A DNA stretch of 64,000 nucleotides from Symbiodinium natans (lineage: Eukaryota > Sar > Dinophyceae > Suessiales > Symbiodiniaceae): assembly GCA_905221605.1 (NCBI GenBank), contig CAJNDS010002157.1, forward strand, positions 951,001 through 1,015,000, written 5' to 3'. Made by a program: the position numbers and the translations under genes. The notes beneath the pieces were generated by a model, which was not told the origin of the DNA, ran no database searches, and saw nothing but the letters and a program-made list of their open reading frames with translations. Positions 53,816 to 64,000 of this stretch are shown piece after piece. The stretch's first letter is position 1. Every line of letters starts with the position of its first letter.

Positions 53816-54181
53816 CCCGCTTGGGTCTAGCGTTTAGAAGTCTAGAGTACGTACCTCCGTTCGACTTGGATTGTAAGGGTCATTGTCTCGAGTTCACGGT
53901 TGGGGTGTGGTTTTGGGGAGTTCGCGGTCTCCCCCCACTGCCGGGATCGTGGACTGGCCACTGCTCAACGACATCTTGGGGGCCCACAATATAGGGGGGG
54001 GGAGGGGAGGGGGGGGGGGGGGGGGGGGGGGGATGAGGTGGCATGTTCACAGGTCTAAGGCCTTAGGGGGATTTGGGCTTAGCACTTCAGCGGCGTCCGG
54101 TTTAAGGTTCCATAAACCCCTATAAACCCTAACCCTAGACCTTTGGGGTTTAGTTTCGGACTCTAAAAGTATAAACAACTT

Positions 54182-54263
54182 CGGGTTTCGGGGTTTCGGG
54201 GTTTCGGGGTTTCGGGGTTTCGGGGTTTCGGGGTTTCGGGGTTTCGGGGTTTCGGGGTTTCGG
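54182..54263 (+). repeat. (GGGGTTTC)10 array
   Basis: Ten perfect copies of the octamer GGGGTTTC, a telomere-like unit with C in place of AG. Confidence 0.9.
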
Positions 54264-54394
54264 GTTGAGGAACCCTTCTGTGCCCTAGCCTCAGGATTCA
54301 AGGCACAAGCTCGGGCCTAAGTCCTGCGTGAAAGTACTAAGGCTACCAAGGCTGTAGTTGCCTTCACGCTGAAGCCCCCCCCATACCGTACCCC

Positions 54395-57300
54395 TCACTC
54401 GCCATGCGCCTGCTCGCCATCAATACTGAAGCCGATCACCTCCACATCCTTTTCATTGTCGAGGTTGTGGCCGCACTGGCCGCAGAACTTGTTCTCTGGA
54501 GGAGTCACATGGCCACACGCAGAGCATGTTCGCGAGGCTGATTCGATCACCTCTTTCTCGGCTGCACGCTGCCGCTTTGCTGCTGGTTCCCAAGCAAGTG
54601 CTGCCCGAGGGGGCGCAGAAAGCCCAAGCAACTCTTTGAAATCGGAACCCACATCAAAATCAACGGTGATGTCCCAGCCATGTCCAAAGTTGATTCCGCC
54701 AGCCAGGGCAGGTAGCAAACTCTGACCTTCCTGCCAAGGCACTCGGAAAACAGCATCCGATTTGCCCCGACCAATATTGTAGCCATCTACCCGATAGAAT
54801 ATGTCGATGCTGTCCGCCTTGCGCCTTACGCCTGTCTCGATGGTGGAGCCCGTCGAAAAGTATGCTGGGTAAGCACCTGACATGCTAGGGAAACAGAGAC
54901 CGCCCTTTGCTCTCCATAGAATGTGGTCGCATGCCTTCTGCTCCCTACAAAACGGTCACAACCATCATCCACCAAAGCATACGACTACCCGAAATCTGCT
55001 CTAAACCCTAGCCCTACCTCCGACACTTGGTCCTAAACCCTAAACCCTGAACCCTCCTACATAAAGCAAGGCACTGCCCTGGTAGAACCATGGCCAATGG
55101 TACCGCGCCGCCTCGCAGGTCGTGCCAGTCCCGGAAATGCTGAAACTGTCGTTGTCCCACCGGCCGGGGTGGAAGTTGGCTCCTTCCTGGGCGCGCTGTT
55201 AGGGACCACCACCGGGTGTACTACAGGGGCCTGAATAATTAGAACAGGCTTTTGGGGGGTTCGTATAGTAAAATTACTTCTTCCGACCCCTACATTAGAG
55301 GTTCGCAGGGTTTCGGACTTGTCGGGAACGTGCTTGTAAAGCTCTACTTGGAGGTTCATGGTACTTAGCAACTAACTATAACTCCCAATTATGGGTTATA
55401 AGTCCCCTAAAGTCGAGTTACCGCGGCTATGATTGGGTTATACGTACACGAATAATTAGCTACTAAGTACCATGAACCCCCAAGCAAGGCTTCGTTTTTG
55501 TTGATCCGTGTGGGCTGTTTGGCCCTATTCCTCGCCTTATCCCCCACCTTGGCGGTTTAGGGTTTAGGGTTTGGGGTTTAGGGTTTAGGGCTTAGAGTTT
55601 AGGGTTTGGGCTTCGAAAGGCTCCCTTCAAGCGAAGCCCCAGCTGGTTTAGGGCTGTGGGCAGACTAGATTTCGATGGTCAGGGATTGGGGTCACATGGA
55701 AAATCAACAAATATTTCAAAATCAACCCCCTCACGCCCCAAACCCACGTTCCTGAGCCCCTCTCGGTGCACCACGTCTTGTGGTTTTCACAAGTGTGTGG
55801 GGTTGCAGGGGCTCCATAAGAAGCCCGAACACGAAAAAAGACGATAGCTATCTCTCCAAGATACTCCGATACACAAAACTCCTAGGAATGCAGGTGCTTC
55901 TAAGCGCAGCCCAATTTCCTTGGCCCAGCCGATCTTCACGCTCACGGCATCCTTCTGCTGGCGATTCATGGCTGGGGTAGTCCCCTGGTGAACCTTGACA
56001 CGGTAGTACAGGATCTCTGTTCCTGACAGCTGGACACCTGGGTACGAAGCGTCCTGCTGACTGAGCCCACGATGCTGAAAGTCCTCCCAAATTTTTCGGG
56101 AGTTTCGTAGAGTGGGCCCCTCAGTGCACCAAATATCCAGAGCTTCTGAGGACCAGCGGTACCCAACTCGCTGATCCTGGAACACGGTTACGTCATCCAT
56201 TTCCATTGCCCAAGACAGCGCGAGGATCCGCCTGTAGCTATGGCGCAAGCGTGATGACTTTTGATTTAGGCGGGCTACGCCGCGCCCTGGAGGTGCTTCC
56301 CTGAACCCTAGCCCCTTTGTGGGCTGTGGACGTAAGGTTTAGGGCTGCTGTATCTTGGTTCAAGGGGGCCAACATGCTACATTGCTGGTTCTTCGCACGG
56401 AAGAGGGGAAGTAGGGTTGAGGGCTTGGGGCTTATACTCCCCTAAAGGGTAGGATAGGGGGACATGGCGAATTGCTTCCCTAAAACCTGAACCCTAAAGC
56501 CTTTAAACCCTTTTCAACCCTTAAAACCCTAAACCCTTGAAACCCTTAACCCTTTAAACCCTAAACCCTAAAACCCTTAAACCCTAAACCCTTGAACCGT
56601 CAAGGCGATTGCCTGCCAGAACGGACGCGATTTCCCCATGAGACCCTGGAGCCAAGGACGGCGAAGATCACTGCGGGGACCGAGGTTGCTTGTTCAGGGT
56701 TTAAGGTTCGGGGTTTAGGGTTTTAGAGTCCAGGGCCTAGGGTTCATAGGTGGACTTGGAACATAGGCGTCCTGGCAGTCATCGCAGTTGGTGACGGTTC
56801 CGACCTGGCGATGATACCCGAATACTAACTTGAGAGCTTAAGCCTTAAGCTCCAAGACGAGTAGGGATTGGGTACTATCGAGCCCTAACCCTAAGAGGGT
56901 TTAGGGTTTAGGGTTTAGGGTTTAAGGTTTAGGGTTTAGGGTTTGGGGCCATAACAGCTGAACCCTGGACCCTAAACCTAAACCCTGAGCCAACAACCCG
57001 CCTGAGGCATGGAACGGCTTCAAACCCTGAACGCTAAATACCCGAATGCTATAAGGAGAAAGTGTGCGCGTATACATCTATATACATATATATATATAGT
57101 ATAACCATATACATATGTATAAGTGTGTTTGTATGTGTGTATTATACGTATGTATGGGCACATGCCTATCCCCCGACCAGCCTTCCATCCATCCGTCCAT
57201 CCATCCCACCTAAACGCTATCCACAATCCTAGCGTTCATAAATTGCATCCTGTGCAAAAGGCAACAACCTGAAACCCTGAACGCTGCACCCTAAAACCTT

Positions 57301-57782
57301 GAATTGAACTTCTGGGGCCGTAGAGCCTAAATCCCCGAAGCCCTACTTCAAGCCGCTAAACACCACAACCCTAAAACCCCAACAGCCCTAAACCCCTGAA
57401 ACCCCTAAAGCCCCTAGCCGTGCTTTTGGGCTCCCGATCTTTGCTAAAGCCCTAAACCTTCAGCCCTAATTTCTACGCTATAAGCCGAAAACCCCAATAA
57501 AACCAAACCCTAAAGCCCGAAAACCCTCAAGTGTAAAGCCCTAACCCCCCCCCCCCCCGAGAAAAACAAAAGTAAATAAAAAATGAAACCCTAAACCTTC
57601 AGACCTAATTTAGACTTTACACGCTAACAACCCTAAAGCACCCCCCCCCCCTAAAACCTAAACCCTAAAAGCCCTAAAAACCTGAAGCCCCCCTCCAAGG
57701 AGAGCCGGGGCTGTTGCCATGCTACACCCTGAAGCTGCATTCTGCTTGGCATCATCCTTCTTCATGTCGTACATCCAGTCCT
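54395..57782 (-). CDS. Multi-exon gene ending in a zinc ribbon
   Basis: At least six minus-strand exons chain in phase: 57682-57782 (DWMYDMKKDDAKQNAASG), 56756-56804 (VGTVTNCDDCQDAYVP), 56613-56670 (IFAVLGSRVSWGNRVRSG, GC donor), 55865-56231 (RILALSWAMEMDDVTVFQDQ onward), 55061-55195 (RAQEGANFHPGRWDNDSFSI onward) and 54395-54937. The last exon contains ILWRAKGGLCFPSMSGAYPA and FYRVDGYNIGRG, then a basic linker, then a four-cysteine zinc ribbon (CSACGHVTPPENKFCGQCG, CxxC-x10-CxxC spacing) about 30 residues from the TGA stop. The zinc ribbon is of the double-zinc-ribbon/zinc-ribbon-DUF type often seen at protein ends. The rest of the protein is not recognised. Introns carry ITS (55020-55050, 55560-55615, 56470-56600), and one holds the MITE at 55347-55484. 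The 5' end is not located. Confidence 0.6.
55347..55484. mobile_element. MITE family B in an intron of the zinc-ribbon gene
   Basis: TIRs CTTGGAGGTTCATGGTACTT and AAGTACCATGAACCCCCAAG, 138 bp. Located between exons 55865-56231 and 55061-55195. Confidence 0.8.
57060..57160. repeat. AT/GT microsatellite
   Basis: TATATA and GTATGT runs. A comparable cluster lies at 58082-58240. Smaller CA/GT repeats at 28771-28790, 52430-52444 and 52735-52765. Confidence 0.85.
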
Positions 57783-58377
57783 CTAGTCTCAGTGTTCAGG
57801 GTTCAGGGTTTAGGGCTTGGGGTTTAGGGGTTAGGTCTTTAGGGTTCAGGGGCTGAGGGTTAAGGATATGAGGGGTTGTGGGGTTGTAGAGTTCTGGCGC
57901 TTAGGGTTTCCCCAAGCCCTGGAGTGGAGACTTCCGAAATTACGGGGACCTATTCGGGTCCTTGCTATAAGGGAAGCCTGCTATTTGCTTGTGCACTTGT
58001 TGCGCAGTTACCAGGGCCGGATCTTCGTTAGGAAACCCTAGGGCTAAGCGCTTAAGCTACAACTATCCCAACTACGTATTCTACATATACATATATATAT
58101 ATTTATTTATATTTATTTATATGTATGTATATACATACATATCTATATATAGATATGTATACATCAGTTCTTTATTGATATATGATATGTATAGCAATAC
58201 ATTATAATGCATAATGTATATAAACAGTACTCTATACATGTATGTCTTAGGGTTTAGGGTTTCGGGTTTAGGGTTTAGGGTTGAGGGTTTAGGGTTCCCC
58301 AACTATTTAGACCCGGGTCCTTGCCCGGCAGCACCTTCATGCCTCTCCGGCAGTCGACGCAGGGGCGCATCAAGGCG

Positions 58378-58450
58378 TGGTTTAGGGTTTAGGGTTTAGG
58401 GTTTAGGGTTTAGGGTTGAGGGTTTAGGGTTTAGGGTTGAGGGTTTAGGG
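58378..58450 (+). repeat. TTTAGGG tract with TTGAGGG units
   Basis: About 10 units. A similar tract lies at 58245-58300. Confidence 0.85.
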
Positions 58451-58564
58451 CCAGTTTGGGGTTCGGGGGGGGGGGGGGGGGATACGCTTCAGGTTTAGTA
58501 GGTTTAAGGCAAGGGTTTAGGGTTTAGGATTCAGGTTTTTAGACATTGTATAGGGCTTGGGCCC

Positions 58565-58710
58565 CAATAGTGCTTTCAACGAAACGCTTTCAACGAAACA
58601 TGTCAACTAAACATGTTGAACGAAACACTTTCAACGAACCTTGTTCAACGAGCAGTGCTCGACGAACATCTTTCAACGAAAAGTTTTCAACGATTGGTTT
58701 AACGAAAGCT
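58565..58710 (+). repeat. TTTCAACGAAA minisatellite
   Basis: About ten imperfect copies of CTTTCAACGAAACA spaced 14-18 bp, with CATGTC and TTGTTC variants. Followed at 58761-58820 by two copies of CATGGCTGGGTGGGAA. Confidence 0.75.
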
Positions 58711-59418
58711 TAACCGAAACGTCTCTCTTGTAGACACTTTCTGTCATAATCATTGAGTTCCATGGCTGGGTGGGAACGAAACGTGGCCAGGCGTGATATA
58801 TGTGAATTTCATGGCTGGGTGGGAAGCATATATAATGGGATATCAAAATTTCAATGGTTACGAATTGGATCCGTTTTTGAACGTTGAGCGACAAGCTTCT
58901 TTTCTGGAGCCTAATTTGTAATTTTGGGACGGACGCTTTAACCAACCTCCCAGAGCGTTTCTTCCGGATGGGAAGGCAGTTTCTATAAGTACATTGAGCA
59001 TTTGGGCCCCCAGGCGCTTTGCATGAATTCACGTCAACTCTGCTTGTAAGCTGCTTAGACAAATAGCTTGGCAAGTGCAGAATGGTACCACATACAATTT
59101 CTGTCTTGAGGGTCTATGTAGGGCCTCAGGGGCTGTAGGATACAAGCCAAGCGCCCCCGAGTATCAAAAACCCTAAACCCTAAGCCCGCAACTACCCTCC
59201 CGCCCTGCCTCCCCATCCCAGTCCTTCACTCTACTCTTTGGATATTTTAGGAACCCTTAAGGGGTACTGTTTGGATGCTCCCAAGGGTCTGGGATGGGAT
59301 CCTATACTATACCTCCGCCCTCTTCATTAATCACCCAACCCAAACTAAACCCCCAGTGATAGCTCTTAAGAAGACCTTGTTTGGGCGGTAGTCCATGAGC
59401 TCTGCGACACGAACTTCT

Positions 59419-59519
59419 TGGTAGCCCAGTAACCCAGGGTACCCTTTTTGGGGTGGCTACTTCATAAGGGAACCTTGAACGCAAAAAAGGGATAAGGGTA
59501 CCACTGGGCTGCCAAGGAA
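59419..59519. mobile_element. MITE family E
   Basis: TIRs CTTGGTAGCCCAGTAACCCA and TACCACTGGGCTGCCAAGG, ~100 bp. Related partial copies at 52570-52650 and 50328-50412. Confidence 0.75.
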
Positions 59520-60199
59520 AACTCCCTAAACCCTAAGCCACGTTGACTTCAGAGGTATTCAGATCTCGGCAATCCCCTTTTGGGGGGGAATCCCCTGTGG
59601 GCAGCTCGGTTTCAAATCCCCGAAGTCTCAAAAGATCTCTTCGCTTACAGTGACGCTCTCAACCACGTAGCCGTCGAAGTTTCCATCATCGTTGCGGCAC
59701 TTCTTGATGGCATCGGAAAGCTAAGGTCTCCAAGTTGGCTCCCAAATCGCCCTAAACCCTAAACCCTAAACCCTAAACCCTAAACCCCAAACCCCAAACC
59801 CTAAACCCTAAACCCCTATTGTCGCGCACCGCGCCGATATCAACAGTGCATATCCATGGCTGAGTCTTCAGCAGGTGCTTACGGACACAGGTTTAAGTGG
59901 GAACTTGGAGGCTTTGATTTTAACAGAGGGACATTAGGGGCAGGCTGTTTTTCTGAAGAGGGGGGAGGGGGCGGAGTGCTTAGGGGTTAATTAGGCTTTA
60001 CGGTTCTAGGATTTAGGGTAAAGACTCCAAACTATTGCACCGCCGCTCGCGAAACTTGCGGGGCCTACTCGGACGTTCTTCGCAGTGACCGGCCTGCACG
60101 ACCAGGGTGGAGGAACGTGCTGAGGTTTAGGGCTGCCCCGATTCAACAAGTGGGGTCGCGTTTGGGGCTCCTTCCTTTCTCGGGCCTGAACCGTAATCC

Positions 60200-60420
60200 T
60201 TAAAGCCCCTACACCCCTAACCCCTGAACCCCTCTGAACCCCTGAACCCCTGAACCCCTAAACCCCTGAACCCCTAAACCCCTACACCCCTAAACCCCTA
60301 AACCCCTAACCCCTAAACCCCTAAACCCCTGAAACCCTAAACGCCTAAACACGTTTAAACCCCTAAACCCTTTTAACCCTTTAACCCCCTAAACCCCTAA
60401 CCTCTAAACACCTAAACCCA
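60200..60420 (-). repeat. CCCCTAAA/CCCCTGAA degenerate array
   Basis: About 25 octamers, more diverged than the array at 51109-51440. Confidence 0.85.
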
Positions 60421-60725
60421 ACCCCTAAAACAAACGGTCTCCTCAAAACCCTCAACCACCCAAGCCCAGCTCAACTCGAAACCTTAAAGCCCTAGAGCTA
60501 AGCGATCAATGAATCAAACATAGAGACTTAGGGTTTAGGGTTTAGGGCTTATGGCTGAAAACCTCTCACATGAAATCAAAAAATGTGGGATTTAGGGGTT
60601 TATAAGGTTTAGGGTTTACTGGGCAGATACCCTGTTGATTCCAGTTAAGGTATGCGGACCATAAACTCTCCTAGGGTTCCTTTGGGTTTCAAGGAGCTTG
60701 GTTCTGCTCTCCCGCCATGCCCAGT

Positions 60726-60837
60726 GAGATGTTCCCCCTTATACTAACAGGGCTTAAGAGGGACTATAGTACCCACTATCTGATCCTCATTGAGGACTGT
60801 TAGTAACTGTTAGTATAAGGCATAAGGGGAACATCCC
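60726..60837. mobile_element. MITE family A copy 5
   Basis: Left end GAGATGTTCCCCCTTATACT, right end AAGGGGAACATCCC, with a duplicated ACTGTTAGTA near the right end. Confidence 0.75.
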
Positions 60838-61383
60838 AAGCTCTACCCTCAGAACCCGAAAGGAACATCACATCTCCAACGTTGCCGTTCTGTTTGCATG
60901 CGCCAGAAAGCCAACACCACGCCGACTAATTAATTACGCCCTAAGCGCTAAACCCTCAGGCTTCTTTCTGTTTTGTCTTTTGGGGGGTGAACAGGGCGTA
61001 CGGACTTATAGGGAATTGGGGTTGACGATCTGTCTAAACCCGGAATATACCCCAACCACAAACATCCGAGGCCTTAGGGCTAGAAACCCGAAACCCTGAA
61101 ACTATCAACCCGAAACCATGAGATCCCAAACCACAAACCCCAAACCCCAAACCCTAAGCCCTAAAGCCTAAACCCTAAACCCATAAAAAGGCTCATCCAG
61201 GGTAGCCTGCCCCGACCCGGAAGCTTCCGCCAGCGGCGGCTCAAGAAGAGCAGAAGCTTCCTTGTGGCTTTAGGGGTTCAGGCTAAGGTAAGGGTTTAGG
61301 GTTTAGCGTTTAGGGTTTGGGGTCTGGGGGTTGGCGTTCAGGGTTAGGGTTTAGGGTTTAGGGTTTAGGGCGGGTTTGTGGGC

Positions 61384-61460
61384 TTCCGAAATTCGCGGTA
61401 GCTTATTGGGGTCCTTATTACAAGGGGATCCTACTAGTTGGGTACGTAAACCGCTATTTG
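61384..61460 (+). mobile_element. MITE-like family C copy
   Basis: TTCCGAAATTCGCGGTAGC, TTGGGGTCCTTATTACAAGG, GGATCCTACTAGTTGGG. A diverged copy lies at 57929-57990. Confidence 0.55.
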
Positions 61461-61521
61461 CTTAAGAAGCAAATACAATACAAGAAAAACAAACACAAAA
61501 ACGTTGCCCTCACTTTCTTTT

Positions 61522-61552
<31 letters not shown>

Positions 61553-62572
61553 GGCGGGAGGTTCTCATGCAAATGGTAGTTTCAGGTTTAGGGCCGGCGT
61601 TTGGTCCTTGCTGACCTGCTGTTCAGCCTGAGCTGAAGCCACGGCCCTTCAAACCTGACACTTTTCCGGCCCTTTGGGCCAGAAGTCTGCCTTCAGGGGC
61701 TGAAGCCGCGGGCCTCAGAGCCCTGAAGCTTTTGCTGGGCCCGAGCTCCGCAGCTGAGCTCATCCCAAAACACCTCCACCAAAAAACTGTGTGATTCTAG
61801 CGAGTGCCCGAACCCACCTACTCGAGCAATTCGGGGCTGGCCCGTGACTTGTCACGAATCTTGTTTGGGGCCTCCAATGAAACCCCTAAACCCTAAACCC
61901 TAAACCCTAAACCCTAAACCCTAAACCCTAAACCCGAAAGTATGTTAGACAGAGCTGGGCCAGGCCGAGCTTTTCGGATTTTTCGGGCTCTGGAGCCCTA
62001 AGATTCCTGGAGCCCAAGGCCCTTAAGGCCCCAAAGGCCTGAAGCCTTTTCCTTCTGGTTCTTAGTAAGGGAATGAGGGAAGGAGGGCCTTTTTAGGCCC
62101 TTTAAGGGATTATGTAGCCTCATTCCCTGCTAAGAAACAGCCAGCTTTTTGCTGAGCCTGAGAGAGCCTGCACCTGAGATGCTGGAACCAGCACAGGCAG
62201 AAAAGGGCCTCAGACATCCTCAGACTACCGCTGCCCTAGTCCCCCCCCCCAAAAAAAAGAACACCCGAAAAGCATGTGGTGATAGCGGGCAACCCCAATA
62301 AGCTGAGTTCGCAGAATAGCTCCGGGAAACTTGCGATTACAGAGGGTGGCTCCACAAAACCGGGTGCAACACTCGGGTTTTTGCCTTGGGGTTTAGAGCT
62401 TGCGGGATGTGGGCTGGCTAAACACCCTAAACCCTAAACCCGAAACCCCTAAGCCCTAAACCCCTAAACCCGAAACCCCTAAGCCATAAACCCTAAACCC
62501 TAGACCCCTAAACCCTGAACCCTAAACCCTAAACACCGAAGATCCCCGGAAGTGTGCCCTGAAGCCTCAAGC

Positions 62573-62623
62573 CTGAACCCGGAGCCCAGCGTCGACACCG
62601 TGTCGAGGAAGGAGAAGAAGAGC
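62573..62623 (-). CDS. Candidate exon, hydrophobic, GC donor
   Basis: Minus strand after AATAGCCAG, phase 2, reads LFFSFLDTVSTLGSGF and ends AG before GCTTGAGG, phase 2. If real, it uses a GC donor, as does 56613-56670. Hydrophobic enough to be part of a membrane helix. Confidence 0.4.
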
Positions 62624-63072
62624 CTGGCTATTCGAGCGGGTTTAGGGTTTAGGGTTTAGGGTTTAGGGTTTAGAGTTTAGAGTTTAGGGTTTAGGGCTAG
62701 TCAAGGGATGAGGACTCGCACCCCTAGACATCCCAAGTTTAGGGGTTTGGGGGCTTGAGTTTGGGGGTCGGGGTTTCGCGCGTTTTCGAGTTTCAGGGTT
62801 AAGGGGGGTTTAGGGTTTCGGGTTTAGGGTTTAGGGTTTAGGGTCAGATCGTTTTGAGCATCTATTGCGTCAAGGCTTGCCGACAGTGTTCAACAGCTAG
62901 GTCAACGCCCCAATCCCTAAACTACTACTTGCTTAAGAACCCCCCAATTAAGAGCTTTCTCCCTAAGGGCAGTATATATAGGCTATCATTCGGGATCAAG
63001 CAATTGTAGCAAACCCTAAACCCCAAGGGCTGCTGGACCTTCCCCCGCTTCTTTACAGTGGCTCTTACGCCA

Positions 63073-63365
63073 CCTCCCCTAAACCCTAAACCCCTAAACT
63101 CTAAGCCCTAAGCCCTAAGCCCTAAACCCAAAACCCTAAGCCCTAAGCCCTAAACCCTAAACCCTAAACCCTAAACCCTAAACCCTAAACCTGGCGGCGT
63201 GACATGCCGGCAAGGAGGATGGTCGAGAAGGACGTGGCTTTGGCGAAGAGCCTCGCGACGACTCCCAAGTTTAGCCCTAAACCCTAAACCCTAAACCCTA
63301 AACCCTAAAACCTAAACCCTAAACCCTAAACCCTAAACCCTAAACCCTAAACCCCAACCCTAAAT
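63073..63365 (-). repeat. Two CCCTAAA tracts around a coding island
   Basis: 63073-63190 (with CCCTAAG units) and 63275-63365, separated by the candidate exon at 63191-63261. Confidence 0.9.
63191..63261 (-). CDS. Candidate exon, hydrophobic
   Basis: Minus strand after CTTGGGAG reads VVARLFAKATSFSTILLAGM then SRRQ, ending CAG before GTTTAGGG, the first unit of a 120-bp ITS. A shorter acceptor (GCGAG) gives the same frame. It could be a signal anchor or TM segment. Confidence 0.4.
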
Positions 63366-63452
63366 CTTGCGGGGTTTTGGGCATCCCTGAACCCCAAAGC
63401 CTTTACATTGCTCGCAAATATATCTTCGTAATAAATGCCACTTACTTCTTAC

Positions 63453-63592
63453 GGTAGTTTCATGGTCCCTGGGTATGGGCCCTTCTACGGGGACCGCTAC
63501 GATACCCCTTACCCTATGCCAATCAAGGGCCCATACATCAGAACCCCTTTAAGGGAGGCAAGGGGACCATATGAGGGGCCTATGAAACTACC
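63453..63592. mobile_element. MITE family G
   Basis: GGTAGTTTCATGGTCCC and GGGGCCTATGAAACTACC form the ends, with inner GTATGGGCCCTT and AAGGGCCCATAC. Length 140 bp. The ORF across it is a by-product. Confidence 0.75.
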
Positions 63593-64000
63593 CTTTGATT
63601 ACCAAATAACTACAGCCGCTAACAGCTGTAGGTGAATGCCCTAAACCTACTAAACCGTTCCAAGTAACCCCCCCAAGTAAAGCCTCTAGGCAACCCTAAA
63701 CCCTAAACGTGCGTCTTTTGAGGAATCTTCGTAGAGCTGATATAGGGTTCAAGGCTGCGGGTTTGGGGCTTAGGGCTTGGGGCTTCGGGTTGTGCCCGAT
63801 TAGGCCGTTTGGGGTTGCAACCTCCAAAGGCAAAAAAGCTTGTAGAATTAATTCGGTGTTCTTGTTACATAGGGTTTAGGGCTTCGGGCTTTGGGTTCAG
63901 GATACATAAGTAGGCTACATATTTCTTGTATCCCCAAAAGGACACCCGGCATATACACTCACCAAATATTAAAAAAGGAGCCTTATACACACTCACCAAT

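Larger units (their letters stand above)
59000..62500. other. MITE and ITS mosaic, no firm gene
   Basis: Families A, C and E, CCCCTAAA octamer array, G runs and short ITS. GC-rich islands at 59620-59750, 60030-60130 and 61600-61760 may hold exons but I could not settle borders. Confidence 0.45.

Noticed and set aside
58860-58960. tRNA-like sequence
   Set aside because: GGTTGGTTAAAGC on the minus strand resembles a D-arm, but no complete acceptor stem, anticodon arm and T-arm could be folded.
1-64000. Possibility that the window is a chromosome end
   Set aside because: The TTTAGGG tracts are short, scattered, in both orientations and separated by unique DNA. Nothing resembles one long terminal array.

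Overview
This window reads as nuclear DNA of a eukaryote with an Arabidopsis-type telomere unit (TTTAGGG). There is no prokaryotic gene organisation. The coding potential is a set of short GC-rich islands of roughly 40-460 bp. Nearly all the convincing ones read on the minus strand, with GT-AG (occasionally GC-AG) splice borders. One-strand gene order, TTTAGGG telomeres, a GC-biased third codon position and some GC donors together suggest a dinoflagellate or a related alveolate alga. A green-lineage alga cannot be excluded from sequence alone.

The dominant feature is interstitial telomeric sequence (ITS). Scores of (TTTAGGG)n tracts run in both orientations from end to end, most 40-250 bp long. 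Some arrays are homogenised for a variant unit: TTTAGGGG, TTTTAGGG, TTAGGGC, GGGGTTTC or TTTGGGGG. Many islands between tracts behave as exons that start or stop flush with a telomeric tract. Several introns (for example 4308-4453, 7871-7963 and 39729-39876) are almost wholly telomeric repeat. The working model is an intron-rich minus-strand gene array whose introns are built from, or were colonised by, telomeric repeats.

Layout by region, all genes on minus: 0.36-2.4 kb, a membrane-protein gene fragment (three phase-matched exons); 2.7-8.4 kb, several short exons and gene 3' ends; 10.0-10.7 kb, a TIR element carrying a minisatellite; 11-13 kb, a terminal exon, a perfect-TIR MITE and long microsatellites; 13-20 kb, ITS with a few exons; 22.6-26.0 kb, a 3.4-kb foldback element holding 16 near-identical hairpins between ~550-bp inverted arms; 26-34 kb, ITS, MITEs and a possible 90-aa gene; 35-49 kb, the densest set of phase-supported exons; 51 kb, a TTTAGGGG-type array beside an exon; 53-58 kb, the best gene content, namely an exon with a ParB/sulfiredoxin-like signature and a gene of at least six exons ending in a zinc ribbon; 58-64 kb, ITS, MITEs and two hydrophobic exons.

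At least seven small TIR/MITE families lie among the ITS. Several copies are interrupted by telomeric repeats, and one ITS is flanked by a short direct duplication. This indicates that telomeric DNA was inserted after the MITEs. Exon functions are mostly unrecognised. Frames and borders come from reading by eye and need transcript evidence.
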